Assembly: GCF_016615815.1 (NCBI RefSeq) | Contig: NZ_CP067112.1 | Span: 2,046,001 to 2,110,000 of the forward strand | DNA from: Luteimonas sp. MC1572 | Lineage (GTDB): Bacteria; Pseudomonadota; Gammaproteobacteria; Xanthomonadales; Xanthomonadaceae | DNA: 64,000 bases | Reading direction: 5' to 3' | Part shown: positions 12,344-21,146 of the stretch, piece by piece | Layout: each line of letters opens with the position of its first letter | How positions within the stretch are numbered: the first letter of the stretch is position 1 | Position numbers and translations under genes: made by a program | Notes under the pieces: model-generated | What the model was told of the DNA's origin: nothing | Databases searched by the model: none | Seen by the model: the letters and a program-made list of their open reading frames with translations, nothing else

Positions 12344-12372
12344 ATGTTAGGCCTCGCCCCGACACCTGTCAA
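12344..12372 (-). promoter_or_regulatory. Sigma-70 promoter of yceD-rpmF-fabH
   Basis: A perfect TTGACA -35 box (12367-12372) and a TAACAT -10 box (12344-12349) are separated by exactly 17 nt on the minus strand. Transcription should begin about 6-7 nt past the -10, leaving only 3-4 nt before the yceD ATG. This is one of the best promoters in the window. Confidence 0.85.
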
Positions 12373-12467
12373 ACCGCGGATCCCGGCCAACCCCTTGTAC
12401 ACGGGGGCAATTTGCCCGGGCCGTGCCGCAACGGGCAGACTGCTGGCCCGCAACCGAGGGCTCCCGC

Positions 12468-12830
12468 GTGTCTCCGACGCCGCTGCTGATTGTACTCGCG
12501 TCACTGGCCGCGGCCCTGTGGCTGCTGCTGCGCCGGGCCGGCAGCGGCCGGCGGCGCCGCGCCCTGGCCGGGGTCCTCGACGCCGCCGATGCCCTGGAAT
12601 CGCGCCTGCGCACCGCGCGTGCGGAGTTCGAGGCGGTCGCCGGCGATGCCGTCGATCCGGTGCGCGCCGCCCTGCAGGAGATGCTGCGCCAGCGCCTGTG
12701 GCTGCAGCAGCACGGCGAAAGCGCTTCGCTCGCCCAGCTGGCGACGGTGCGTGAATCCATCGATGCCGCACGCACCCGCATCGAGCAGGAGCTGTCGCGG
12801 ATCGAGCGCGCACGCGCGCCGCTGCGCTGA
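12468..12830 (+). CDS. Small membrane-anchored protein, function unknown
   Basis: 120 aa from the GTG at 12468, which has GAGGG 7 nt upstream; an in-frame ATG at 12423 lacks such a site and would place 15 non-hydrophobic residues first. One transmembrane segment near the N-terminus (LLIVLASLAAALWLLLR) is followed by a highly charged, Ala/Arg/Glu-rich helical tail that could form a coiled coil. No family is recognised. Its stop overlaps the maf start (TGATG), so the two are probably co-translated. Confidence 0.65.
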   Translation: MSPTPLLIVLASLAAALWLLLRRAGSGRRRRALAGVLDAADALESRLRTARAEFEAVAGDAVDPVRAALQEMLRQRLWLQQHGESASLAQLATVRESIDAARTRIEQELSRIERARAPLR

Positions 12831-13408
12831 TGCGCATGCCTGCCCTGGTCCTGGCCTCCACCTCTCCTTACCGCCGCGACTTGCTGGCGCGCCTGCGCCT
12901 GCCGTTCGAATGTGCCCGCCCCGAGGTCGACGAGACCCCGCGCCCCGGCGAAGCTCCCGCAGCGCTGGCCATGCGCCTGGCGCAGTCCAAGGCCGCAGCG
13001 GTCGCCACGTCGCATCCCGACGCATGGGTGATCGGCTCCGACCAGGTGGCCGAACTCGACGGCCGGCCGATCGGCAAGGCCGGAGGACGCGACGCCGCGA
13101 TCGCCCAGTTGCTCGCGATGTCGGCGCGCGAGGTCGTCTTCCACACCGCCGTGGCCGTGGCGGGCGGCGACGCAGTACACGCCGAAATCGACACCACGCG
13201 CGTGCGCCTGCGCGCCCTCGACGTCGACGCGATCACGCGCTACGTCGACGCCGAGCAGCCCTGGGACTGCGCCGGAAGTTTCAAGTGCGAGGGCTACGGG
13301 ATCGCGCTCTTCGAGGCCATCCACAGCAGCGACCCGACGGCGCTGGTCGGCCTGCCGCTGATCGCGACCGCGCGCCTGCTGCGCGCGGCCGGCTACGTCC
13401 TACCCTGA
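12830..13408 (+). CDS. Maf/YceF family nucleotide pyrophosphatase
   Basis: 192 aa. It carries the Maf signature SPYRRDLL near the N-terminus, the VDET metal/substrate motif, IGSDQVAEL and SFKCEGYGIALFE. These fit the YceF subgroup, which hydrolyses 7-methyl-GTP and similar modified nucleotides, better than the dTTP/UTP subgroup. In E. coli yceF is divergent from yceD-rpmF, and the same divergent arrangement is seen here, supporting YceF orthology. It acts as house-cleaning of damaged nucleotides in the cytoplasm. Confidence 0.88.
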   Translation: MRMPALVLASTSPYRRDLLARLRLPFECARPEVDETPRPGEAPAALAMRLAQSKAAAVATSHPDAWVIGSDQVAELDGRPIGKAGGRDAAIAQLLAMSAREVVFHTAVAVAGGDAVHAEIDTTRVRLRALDVDAITRYVDAEQPWDCAGSFKCEGYGIALFEAIHSSDPTALVGLPLIATARLLRAAGYVLP

Positions 13409-13446
13409 CCACAGCACCACGGCGGCGCGGCGACGCACACAGGCGC

Positions 13447-15303
13447 TCAGTCGCCGCTTTCCACCACGATGCGCTGCTCCGGCCAGTCCTCGACGCTGCC
13501 GTCCTTGCCGTGCAGGCGCAGGCCAAGCCAACGCACGCCCTGCAGGCCAGCCGGCAGGATGACATCGGCCTGGAAACCGACCGCCGGGTGCGCGGGATCG
13601 GTCGAGATCGCCCAGTAGCCGGCGACATGGGGCCGCTCGAGCCCGTATTGCGCGGTCGCCACCACCTGGCCGTCGAGCGTGACCTCGACGCGGTCGATGC
13701 CCACGCCGTCCTTGAACGCCCAGCCGGCCACGGCGACATGGTCGTCGACACGGGCACCGGCCGCGGGACTGTCGAACCAGGCCATCGCCGGCAGCGTGCA
13801 GCCGCCTTCGGGCATGTCCGGGGCGCGTGGGCCGAGCGCGAACAGCAGGAAGCGGGTGCGGCCGTGGTCGACGCTGACCACGCGCGGCGGCGGCAACGGT
13901 CCGAACCGCCGGCACAGCGCGTGGTAGCGCAGCAGCAGGTGCTTGTATTCGACTTCGTTGGCGGCCACGACCAGCAGCACCGGATCGCCGCCACGGTCGA
14001 CCGCCCCGCTCGCCTCGAGCCCCCACAGCCTGAGCTGGGGCGCACGCCCGTGGTCGCGGTTGACCGGATGCTCGAGCACTTCGATGCGCGGATTGCCGAG
14101 CGCGAACCCAAGCTCGGCACCGACCTTGAAGTTGTCGGCGACGAGGCGCGTGCCCTCCGGCATGGCGGCGCGCTCCTCGCGGACGGCGTGGGCAAGTTCA
14201 TTCCAGCCTGCGAAGTTCGACGGGTACCACTTCAGCGTGGCGGTCTGCGCGCGCAGCGCTGGCATCGACACCACCAGGTAGTAGCCCAGCACCACGACCA
14301 GGCCGCACGCGGCCATCACCCAGGTCGCCGCACGCAGCCATGGCCGCCAGTGCGCCAGCGCCGCAGGCAGTAGCGGCAGCAGCGCGAGCAGGCCCGGCAG
14401 CGGCCAATGGAAGCTGACGCGCTCGGTATCGGCAAAGAACCCAAGCACGAAGAATCCGAGCACCAGCAGCAGCCCGCACAGCGCCAGGAACCGCACCGGC
14501 TCGCTGGCTTCGCGCACGCCGCGCACGCCGGCCAGCAGCAGCGCGACGAACAGCAGCGGCGTGGCCAGCAGCGCCTGGATCGCGATGAACCACAAGCCAT
14601 CCGGATGCCACGACCACGGGTGGCGATCGACCAACTGGAAGCGCAGGCCCGCCTCGGCGTTCTCGAAGTTCCAGGCCAGCAACGGGGTCCATGCCGCGGC
14701 GCCGAACGCGATCGCGATCCACACGCGCGGGTCGCGCAGCACCTGCCTGCCCTGTGGCAGCAGCAGGAGCGCAACGAAACCCACCCCTACCACCGCCGCG
14801 AAGCGGTAGTGGCTAAGCGCGCCGATTGCCAGTCCCAGCGCGAACTGCAGCACCACGCCGTAGCCAACGCCGCGCAGCATGCGCGTGCCCGCATCCAGGC
14901 ACAGCAGCGTCGCCAGCGCCATCGCCGTGTCGGGCAATGCCATCAGCCCAAGGCTGCCGGCCAGCGGCAGCAGCAGCGCGGCAATGCCCGCGACCCAGGC
15001 CTGCGGCTCGCCGAATTCGCGTGCTGCGATACGGACCACCAACCACGGCAACGCGGCGGCAACCAGCAGGAACGGCATGCGCAGCGCCAGCACGCCGTCG
15101 CCGAAGACCATGCTGCCCACCCGGATCATCCACGCCGTGAGCCCCGGCAGGTCCGAGTACGCCCATGCGAGGTGGCGGCTCTCCTGCCAGTAGAAGGCCT
15201 CGTCGACGAACAGCGGCAGGCGCACGGCGATCGCCGCCTTGAGGAGCAGCAGCGCGCACCACAACGCGATGAAGATCACGCGCGCATCGATCGATTTCCG
15301 CAT
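13447..15303 (-). CDS. GT39-type membrane glycosyltransferase with C-terminal Ig-like domain
   Basis: 618 aa. Around ten hydrophobic segments span roughly residues 8-350. The first loop has FVDEAFYWQ (31-39), whose Asp-Glu pair is typical of the ArnT/PMT (GT39) family that uses polyprenyl-phosphate sugars. After a soluble region (about 360-500) a C-terminal segment (about 505-615) has the pattern of an Ig-like beta domain: [33 protein letters not shown]. The acceptor is unknown; lipid A, other glycolipids and proteins are all possible. It converges on maf and is divergent from the moxR unit with 61 bp between starts. Confidence 0.82.
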   Translation of the reverse strand: MRKSIDARVIFIALWCALLLLKAAIAVRLPLFVDEAFYWQESRHLAWAYSDLPGLTAWMIRVGSMVFGDGVLALRMPFLLVAAALPWLVVRIAAREFGEPQAWVAGIAALLLPLAGSLGLMALPDTAMALATLLCLDAGTRMLRGVGYGVVLQFALGLAIGALSHYRFAAVVGVGFVALLLLPQGRQVLRDPRVWIAIAFGAAAWTPLLAWNFENAEAGLRFQLVDRHPWSWHPDGLWFIAIQALLATPLLFVALLLAGVRGVREASEPVRFLALCGLLLVLGFFVLGFFADTERVSFHWPLPGLLALLPLLPAALAHWRPWLRAATWVMAACGLVVVLGYYLVVSMPALRAQTATLKWYPSNFAGWNELAHAVREERAAMPEGTRLVADNFKVGAELGFALGNPRIEVLEHPVNRDHGRAPQLRLWGLEASGAVDRGGDPVLLVVAANEVEYKHLLLRYHALCRRFGPLPPPRVVSVDHGRTRFLLFALGPRAPDMPEGGCTLPAMAWFDSPAAGARVDDHVAVAGWAFKDGVGIDRVEVTLDGQVVATAQYGLERPHVAGYWAISTDPAHPAVGFQADVILPAGLQGVRWLGLRLHGKDGSVEDWPEQRIVVESGD

Positions 15304-15364
15304 CCGCCAGCGACCTCGTTAGACTCGATGATCCGCCCGGGACCCGGGCACGCCTGCACACCAT

Positions 15365-16303
15365 GTGAGCCACGACATGCTAACCGACGCCCTGCGGCAG
15401 GCCCTGCAAGACGCACAGGCGCAGGTGAATTCCCTGGTGCTGGGCAAGGAGCAGGCGGTGCGCCTTGCGTTCACCGCCCTGCTCGCCGATGGCCACCTGC
15501 TGATCGAGGACCTGCCAGGCCTGGGCAAGACCACGCTGGCACACGCGCTGGCGGCCACGCTGGGCCTCGGATTCCAGCGCGTGCAGTTCACCTCCGACCT
15601 GCTGCCCTCGGACATCGTCGGCGTGTCGGTGTATGACGCGCAGGCGCGCAGCTTCAGCTTCCACCCGGGCCCGGTGTTCACCCAGGTATTGCTGGCCGAC
15701 GAGATCAACCGCGCGCCGCCGCGCACGCAGAGCGCGCTGCTCGAGGCGATGGCGGAGCACCAGGTCACCGTGGATGGCACCACGCATGCGTTGCCGCAGC
15801 CGTTCTTCGTGATCGCCACGCAGAACCCGGTGGACCTTGCCGGCACCTATCCCCTGCCCGACTCGCAGCTCGATCGCTTCCTGCTGCGCCTTGACCTCGG
15901 CTATCCCGACGAAGCCGCCGAGCGCGCGCTGCTTGCCGGTGCCGACCGCCGCGCGCTGATCGGGCAGGCCATGCCGATGCTCGGCGAACACGACGTGCTG
16001 CGGCTGCGCCAGGCCGCGGCCGCCGTGCACGCCAGCGACGCCCTGGTGCGCTACGTGCAGGCGCTGCTGGCGCGCAGCCGCCACCATGCCGGCGTGCGCG
16101 TCGGCCTGTCGCCGCGTGCAGGCATCGCGCTGCTGCGCGCGGCGCGCGCGCATGCACTGCTGCTTGGCCGCGACCATGTCCTGCCCGACGACGTGCAGCG
16201 GCTGTTCGGCGCGGTGGCGGCGCATCGCCTGGTGGGCGATGCCGATGCCGGCGACGACACCACGCTGGCGCAGGCGATCCTGCACGCCGTCGCGGTCGAC
16301 TGA
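15365..16303 (+). CDS. MoxR family AAA+ ATPase
   Basis: 312 aa from a GTG at 15365; an ATG four codons later (15377) with GAG 7 nt upstream is an equally possible start. The Walker A is PGLGKTTLA (51-59), [10 protein letters not shown] is the Walker B, and an [18 protein letters not shown] sensor segment follows. MoxR ATPases act as chaperones that mature or activate partner complexes. It is followed after 2 nt by a DUF58 protein and then a transglutaminase, a conserved trio. Confidence 0.93.
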   Translation: MSHDMLTDALRQALQDAQAQVNSLVLGKEQAVRLAFTALLADGHLLIEDLPGLGKTTLAHALAATLGLGFQRVQFTSDLLPSDIVGVSVYDAQARSFSFHPGPVFTQVLLADEINRAPPRTQSALLEAMAEHQVTVDGTTHALPQPFFVIATQNPVDLAGTYPLPDSQLDRFLLRLDLGYPDEAAERALLAGADRRALIGQAMPMLGEHDVLRLRQAAAAVHASDALVRYVQALLARSRHHAGVRVGLSPRAGIALLRAARAHALLLGRDHVLPDDVQRLFGAVAAHRLVGDADAGDDTTLAQAILHAVAVD

Positions 16304-16305
16304 GG

Positions 16306-17289
16306 GTGGCAAGGCGGCGCCTGGCCGGGCTGCGCGCACGCCTCGAGGCGCTGGCGCGGCCGCGTCGCCCCGAATCGTTTCCGGTCACGTTCGACCGCCG
16401 CCGCATCTACGTGCTGCCCACGGCATTCGGTGCGTTCTTTGTCGCCCTGCTGGTGGTGATGCTGCTCGGCGCTCTCAATTACAACAACAACCCGGCGCTG
16501 CTGCTGGCCCTGCTGCTGGCCGGCGCCGGCAATACCAGCCTGCTGGTCGCGCACCTGCAGCTGTCGGGCCTGCGCATCGTCGCCGTGGAAGCCGAGCCGG
16601 TACCCGCGGGCACGCCGCTGCTGTTGCGCGTGCACGCGCGCGCCGAACCGGGGCGCACGCGACGCGGCCTGCGCGTCGAGGCCGGTGACGCGCAAGCCGT
16701 GCTGTCCCTGCGCGGCGGCGCCGGCGAGGCGCGCCTGGCGCTCCCGACGCAGCGCCGCGGATGGCTGCAACCCGGCCGCCTGCGGATCTCGACCACGCGC
16801 CCACTGGGGCTGGCGCGCGCGTGGGCGTACGCATGGCCCGCGGACGATGTGCTGGTCTATCCGCGGCCGGAAACCGATGACCCGCCACTGCCGCATGGCC
16901 ACGGCGACAACGCCCGGGCGCGCCTGCAGCCCACCGGCGACGATGTCCACCACCTGCGCGCGTACCGCCGCGGTGATGCGCGCCGTGCCATCGCGTGGAA
17001 GCCATCGGCGCGCCGCGACACGCTGCTGGTGCGCGAATACGAACAGCCGCAGGGCGCCGACGTGGTGCTGGACTGGCTGGCGCTGGCCCCTCTGGCCTAC
17101 GAGGACCGCATCGCCCGCCTGGCGCGTTGGGTCGACCAGGCCGAACGCGAAGGCCGACGCTGGCGCCTGCAGTTGGCGCAGCAGCCGGCGATCGGCCCAG
17201 GCCGCGGCGCGGCGCATCGCCATGCCTGCCTGCGCGCGCTCGCGCTGCTGCCGCTGGCAACCGGCGCGGAGCACAACGACCTTGGCTAG
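16306..17289 (+). CDS. DUF58 domain membrane protein
   Basis: 327 aa from a GTG at 16306. Two hydrophobic segments (about residues 42-75) precede a soluble region with the DUF58 hallmark YRRGDARRAIAWKPSARRD near 220-240, followed by LLVREYEQPQG. DUF58 proteins resemble von Willebrand A folds and accompany MoxR ATPases. Its stop lies inside the start region of the next gene (8-nt overlap), so all three genes are probably translated together. Confidence 0.9.
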   Translation: MARRRLAGLRARLEALARPRRPESFPVTFDRRRIYVLPTAFGAFFVALLVVMLLGALNYNNNPALLLALLLAGAGNTSLLVAHLQLSGLRIVAVEAEPVPAGTPLLLRVHARAEPGRTRRGLRVEAGDAQAVLSLRGGAGEARLALPTQRRGWLQPGRLRISTTRPLGLARAWAYAWPADDVLVYPRPETDDPPLPHGHGDNARARLQPTGDDVHHLRAYRRGDARRAIAWKPSARRDTLLVREYEQPQGADVVLDWLALAPLAYEDRIARLARWVDQAEREGRRWRLQLAQQPAIGPGRGAAHRHACLRALALLPLATGAEHNDLG

Positions 17290-19228
17290 GCGTCGACCGT
17301 CCCGCAGCGCGCCGCTCGACGCGCAGGCGCGCGGCTGGTCGCTTGCGGCCGCGGGCGCATGCCTGTTGCCGCTCCTGCTGCAGCTGCCGGGCACGCTCGC
17401 GCTCGGGCTTGCGCTGGCCGGCAGCGTCGCCACCGCCGCTTCGCGGCGTCGTCCGCTGCCGGCCGCGCTGCGCCTGGTGCTGTCGCTGGCGCTGGTGGCG
17501 GTGGTGCTGGCCAATGCGCGCTTCGCATTCGGCCGCGACACCGGCTGCGCACTGCTCGCCGCGATGCTGGCGCTGAAACCGATGGAACTCGCCACGCTGC
17601 GCGATGCACGCAGCCTGCTCGGGTTCGCGCTGTTCGCCCCGTTCGCGACCTTCCTGCTCGACCAGGGACCGCTGTCGCTGGTGCTCGGCCTCGGGGCCGC
17701 GGTGCTGGTGCTGGCCGCACTGCTGCGCCTGTCGGAAATGGAAAGTGGCGAACCCGAGGTGCTGGCCCCGGCACCGCGCCTGGCGCGGGTGCTGCGCCTG
17801 GTGGCGATCGGCCTGCCTCTCGCGCTGGCGGCATTCTGGCTGTTCCCGCGCATGGCCACGCCGCTGTGGGGCGTGCCCGAGCGCGTCATCGCACGCCCCG
17901 GCCTGTCGGACACCATGGCGCCGGGCGAGTGGCTCGACCTCATGAACGACGACAGCGTGGCGCTGCGCGTCGCCTTCGATGGCCCGGCACCGCCGACCTC
18001 GGAGATGTACTGGCGCGGACCGGTGCTGTGGAACTACGACGGCCGCGAATGGACCACCTCGCCGTGGTTCCGCGGCCTGCCGGCGGCACCCGTCACCCAT
18101 GGGCCACGGCGCTACCGCTACGACCTGGAAGTCGAGGCGACGGACCGCCGCCAACTCGTCGCGCTCGAGCTGCCAACCGAAGTGCCGGACGGCGCCCAGG
18201 CGTCGATCGACCACATGCTGCGCACGGAGCGGCCACTGTCGGCCACCACGCGCTGGCGGATGACCTCGGCCGCACCGGTGGCCTTCGAGCCCGACCTGCG
18301 CGGCACCCTGCGCGCCGCCGCGTTGCGCCTGCCGGATGGTTTCAATCCGCGCACCATCGCACTGGCGCGGGACTGGCGCGCACAGGCCGGCAGCGGCAAC
18401 GACGCGGCGATCGTGGAGCGCGCCCTCGCCTGGATCGGTGCCGAATTCGGCTACACGCTGAGCACGCCGCTGCCGGGACGGCACGCGGTGGACGAGTTCC
18501 TGTTCGACCAGAAACAGGGCTTCTGCGAACACTTCAGCTCGGCGTTCGTGGTGCTGATGCGCGCCGCCGGCGTGCCCGCCCGTGTCGTCACCGGCTACGC
18601 CGGCGGCTACCGCAACCCCTTTGGTGGCTACTGGATCGTGCGCCGCTCCGACGCCCATGCCTGGGCCGAAGTCTGGCTGCCCGGGCGCGGCTGGGTGCGC
18701 GTCGACCCGACCGCCGCGGTCGCGCCGGAGCGCATCTACGACACCCTCGCCGACCGCGCCTCGGGAGGCCCCGCCGGGCTGCGGGCGCTGGCACCGATGT
18801 ACGACGTCGGCGACTGGATGCGCCGCGGCTGGAATGACCTCGTGCTTGGCTTCGACGCCGCCCGCCAGCAACGCCTGCTGCGTCCGCTGGGTGGCGGCGA
18901 CCTCGGCAGCAGCCAGCTGGTGGCGCTGTTCGCGCTCATCGGCGGCGCCGCGCTGGCGGCCATGCTGTGGCTGGTCGCGCGTGGCGAACGCGAGCGCGAC
19001 CCCGTGCTGCGCGCCTGGCACCGGCTGGGCGCGCGCTATGCCCGCCTCGGCCTCGGTCGCCGCCCGCACGAGACCGCAGACGCCTGGAGCGCGCGGGTGC
19101 TTGCGCTGCGTCCGCAGTCCACTGCGCTGGTCGCCCTCAGCGCGCGTTTCGCGGAATGGCGGTACGCTCGCGGTCGCGGCGGCGACGCCCGCACGCTGGT
19201 CCACGACCTGCGCGCCCATCGCCCCTGA
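17282..19228 (+). CDS. TgpA-like membrane transglutaminase
   Basis: 648 aa from a TTG at 17282 with GGAG 10 nt upstream; no ATG or GTG allows a full N-terminus without running deep into the DUF58 gene. Several N-terminal transmembrane segments (about residues 15-170) precede a periplasmic transglutaminase core. The catalytic triad is Cys415 (QGFCEHFSS), His459 (SDAHAWAEVW) and Asp475 (VRVDPTAAV). A final transmembrane segment lies near 540-565, followed by a DUF4129-like tail. Pseudomonas TgpA of this type is essential; substrates remain unclear. It ends the moxR-DUF58-tgpA unit. Confidence 0.9.
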   Translation: MARRRPSRSAPLDAQARGWSLAAAGACLLPLLLQLPGTLALGLALAGSVATAASRRRPLPAALRLVLSLALVAVVLANARFAFGRDTGCALLAAMLALKPMELATLRDARSLLGFALFAPFATFLLDQGPLSLVLGLGAAVLVLAALLRLSEMESGEPEVLAPAPRLARVLRLVAIGLPLALAAFWLFPRMATPLWGVPERVIARPGLSDTMAPGEWLDLMNDDSVALRVAFDGPAPPTSEMYWRGPVLWNYDGREWTTSPWFRGLPAAPVTHGPRRYRYDLEVEATDRRQLVALELPTEVPDGAQASIDHMLRTERPLSATTRWRMTSAAPVAFEPDLRGTLRAAALRLPDGFNPRTIALARDWRAQAGSGNDAAIVERALAWIGAEFGYTLSTPLPGRHAVDEFLFDQKQGFCEHFSSAFVVLMRAAGVPARVVTGYAGGYRNPFGGYWIVRRSDAHAWAEVWLPGRGWVRVDPTAAVAPERIYDTLADRASGGPAGLRALAPMYDVGDWMRRGWNDLVLGFDAARQQRLLRPLGGGDLGSSQLVALFALIGGAALAAMLWLVARGERERDPVLRAWHRLGARYARLGLGRRPHETADAWSARVLALRPQSTALVALSARFAEWRYARGRGGDARTLVHDLRAHRP

Positions 19229-19269
19229 CAGGCGCCCTCGTGCAACCCCAAGCAACGCCGGAGATCCGC

Positions 19270-19755
19270 ATGACCATCCGTCCCTTCATCGCCATGGCCG
19301 CCGCGCTGCTGCTTGCGGCCTGCGCGTCGCAGCCACATCCGCTGCAGGGCGAGTTCAACCCGCTCTCGCCGCGCGACGCCGCCGCCGGGGAAGCCACCGG
19401 CGCCGTCGTGCGCTGGGGCGGGCGCATCGTCCAGGTGGAACCACGCCCGGACAGCACCTGCTTTGAAATGGTGTCCGCGCGCCTCGACCACTATGGCCGG
19501 CCGTACTGGGCTGGCGACGACACCGGCGGGCGGTTCATCGCCTGCCGTGCGGGCTTCTACGACCCGGCGGTGTTCGAGCGCAACCGCGACGTCACCTTCA
19601 CCGGGCGCATCAGCGGATACGAAACCCGCAAGATCGGCGGCTACGACTACCGCTTCCCGCAGGTCGCGGCGGACGTCGTCTACCTGTGGCCCAAGCGCGA
19701 CCACATCAACGTGATCACCCGCCCGGCGCCGTGGCCGTGGTGGGGCTACTGGTAA
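19270..19755 (+). CDS. Slp family outer-membrane lipoprotein
   Basis: 161 aa. The signal peptide ends in a lipobox (LLLAACAS, Cys at about 18). The mature part follows the Slp pattern: GAVVRWGGRIVQVEPRPDSTCFEMV, then DDTGGRFIAC and YDPAVFERNRDVTFTGRISG, ending in a Trp-rich tail. Slp proteins are small starvation-induced outer-membrane lipoproteins. It follows the transglutaminase after 41 nt and converges on hinT. Confidence 0.85.
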   Translation: MTIRPFIAMAAALLLAACASQPHPLQGEFNPLSPRDAAAGEATGAVVRWGGRIVQVEPRPDSTCFEMVSARLDHYGRPYWAGDDTGGRFIACRAGFYDPAVFERNRDVTFTGRISGYETRKIGGYDYRFPQVAADVVYLWPKRDHINVITRPAPWPWWGYW

Positions 19756-19782
19756 GCGCCCGGCGCGGGCGGGCAGGCGCGC

Positions 19783-20130
19783 TCAGAGCGTCGTGCCGAA
19801 GCGCCCGAGCGGCGCACCGGCCAGCAGGTGCAGGTGCAGCTGGAACACCGTCTGCCCGCCGTCGCCGTTGCAGTTGATCACGATCCGGTAGCCGTCTTCG
19901 GCAAAGCCCTCGCGGCGCGCGTAGTCCGCCGCGGCCAGCGCCAGCCGGCCCACGAGTTCCGGCTGTTCGCGCGGCAGGTCGTTGAGCGTGGCCACGTCGA
20001 CCTTGGGCACGAACAGCACGTGCACCGGCGCCTGCGGCGCGATGTCGCGGAACGCGAGCAGGTGCTCGTCCTCGTAGACGATGTCCGCGGGAATCTCGCG
20101 GTTGATGATCTTGTGGAAGATGGTGGACAT
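19783..20130 (-). CDS. Histidine triad nucleotide-binding protein with altered triad
   Basis: 115 aa, the size of Hint phosphoramidases that hydrolyse AMP-lysine-type bonds. The fold markers are clear: IFHKIINREIPADIVYED, a APVHVLFVPK strand and INCNGDGGQTVF. The triad, however, reads QLHLHLL: Gln97 replaces the first His, while His99 (the expected nucleophile) and His101 remain. The usual C-terminal WPPG is also absent (ends PLGRFGTTL). It may be less active or have shifted specificity. It lies downstream of recR in the same orientation. Confidence 0.88.
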   Translation of the reverse strand: MSTIFHKIINREIPADIVYEDEHLLAFRDIAPQAPVHVLFVPKVDVATLNDLPREQPELVGRLALAAADYARREGFAEDGYRIVINCNGDGGQTVFQLHLHLLAGAPLGRFGTTL

Positions 20131-20193
20131 GGCGCGGGCCCCGGATGCCGGATGGATGCGGGCATCGTAGCCCGAAGCCCGCGGACGCTCCGC

Positions 20194-20790
20194 TCAGCCG
20201 GCTTCGCTGCGCGACCCGAACGCGTGCGACAGCGTGCCGCGGTCCACGTATTCCAGCTCGCCGCCCAAGGGCAGCCCGTGCGCAAGCCGGCTCGGGCGCA
20301 CGCCGTGCTGGCGCGCCAGCTGCGCCAGGTAGTGCGCGGTGGCCTCGCCCTCCACCGTCGGGTTGGTGGCGATGATCAGTTCCTGCACCTCGCCTTCGGC
20401 GAGACGCGCGGCGAGCTGCTCCAGGCCGAGTTCGCGCGGGCCGATGCCGTCGAGCGGGCTCAGCCGGCCCTGCAGCACGAAATACAGGCCGCGGTAGCCG
20501 GTGGCCTGTTCGATCGCCAGCCGGTCGGCCGGCGACTCCACCGCGCACAGCAGCTGGACGTCGCGCGCGGCGCTGGAGCAGGTCGTGCACAGCGGCTGTT
20601 CGCTGAAGTCGCGGCAGCGCGTGCAGTGACCGATGCGTTCCACCGCATCGGCGAGCACCGCGGCGAGGCGGCGCCCGCCGTCGCGCCCGCGCTCGAGCAC
20701 GTGGTAGGCCATGCGCTGGGCGGTCTTCGGGCCCACGCCGGGCAGCACGCGGAACGCCTCGACCAACTGTTCGAGCAGCGGTGCACTCAT
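20194..20790 (-). CDS. recR: Recombination mediator protein RecR
   Basis: 198 aa. A helix-hairpin-helix ([15 protein letters not shown], 16-30), a four-cysteine zinc finger (Cys56, 59, 68, 71) and a Toprim domain ([16 protein letters not shown]) occur in order. With RecF and RecO it helps load RecA onto gapped DNA. It is the third gene of dnaX-ybaB-recR, a conserved trio, 34 nt after ybaB. Confidence 0.96.
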   Translation of the reverse strand: MSAPLLEQLVEAFRVLPGVGPKTAQRMAYHVLERGRDGGRRLAAVLADAVERIGHCTRCRDFSEQPLCTTCSSAARDVQLLCAVESPADRLAIEQATGYRGLYFVLQGRLSPLDGIGPRELGLEQLAARLAEGEVQELIIATNPTVEGEATAHYLAQLARQHGVRPSRLAHGLPLGGELEYVDRGTLSHAFGSRSEAG

Positions 20791-20824
20791 CGGCGGCAGG
20801 CGCGTATCAGGAGGTCGCGCGTGG

Positions 20825-21145
20825 TCAGAACGGCATCTTCATGCCGGGCGGCAGCGCCATGCCCGCGGTGGCCGCGCCCATGCGCGACTGCGATTCGGCG
20901 TCGACCTTGTTGCTGGCATCGTTGAACGCCGCGGCGATCAGGTCTTCGGCCATCTCCGGATCCGACAGCACGCTGGGATCGATGCGCACCTTGCGGCACT
21001 CCTTGCGGCCGGTCAGGGTGACTTCCACCATGCCGCCGCCGGCGCTGCCGGTGACTTCGACATTGGCGAGTTCTTCCTGCGCCTTCTGCAGGTTCTCCTG
21101 CATCTTCTGCGCCTGCTGCATCAGCTGGGCGATGTTTCCACGCAT
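20825..21145 (-). CDS. ybaB: YbaB/EbfC family nucleoid-associated protein
   Basis: 106 aa. Typical features are the N-terminal helix with [28 protein letters not shown] and the central strand [19 protein letters not shown]. It forms dimers that bind DNA and influence nucleoid structure. It starts 1 nt after the dnaX stop, so its translation probably depends on dnaX. Confidence 0.94.
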   Translation of the reverse strand: MRGNIAQLMQQAQKMQENLQKAQEELANVEVTGSAGGGMVEVTLTGRKECRKVRIDPSVLSDPEMAEDLIAAAFNDASNKVDAESQSRMGAATAGMALPPGMKMPF

Positions 21146-21146
21146 G

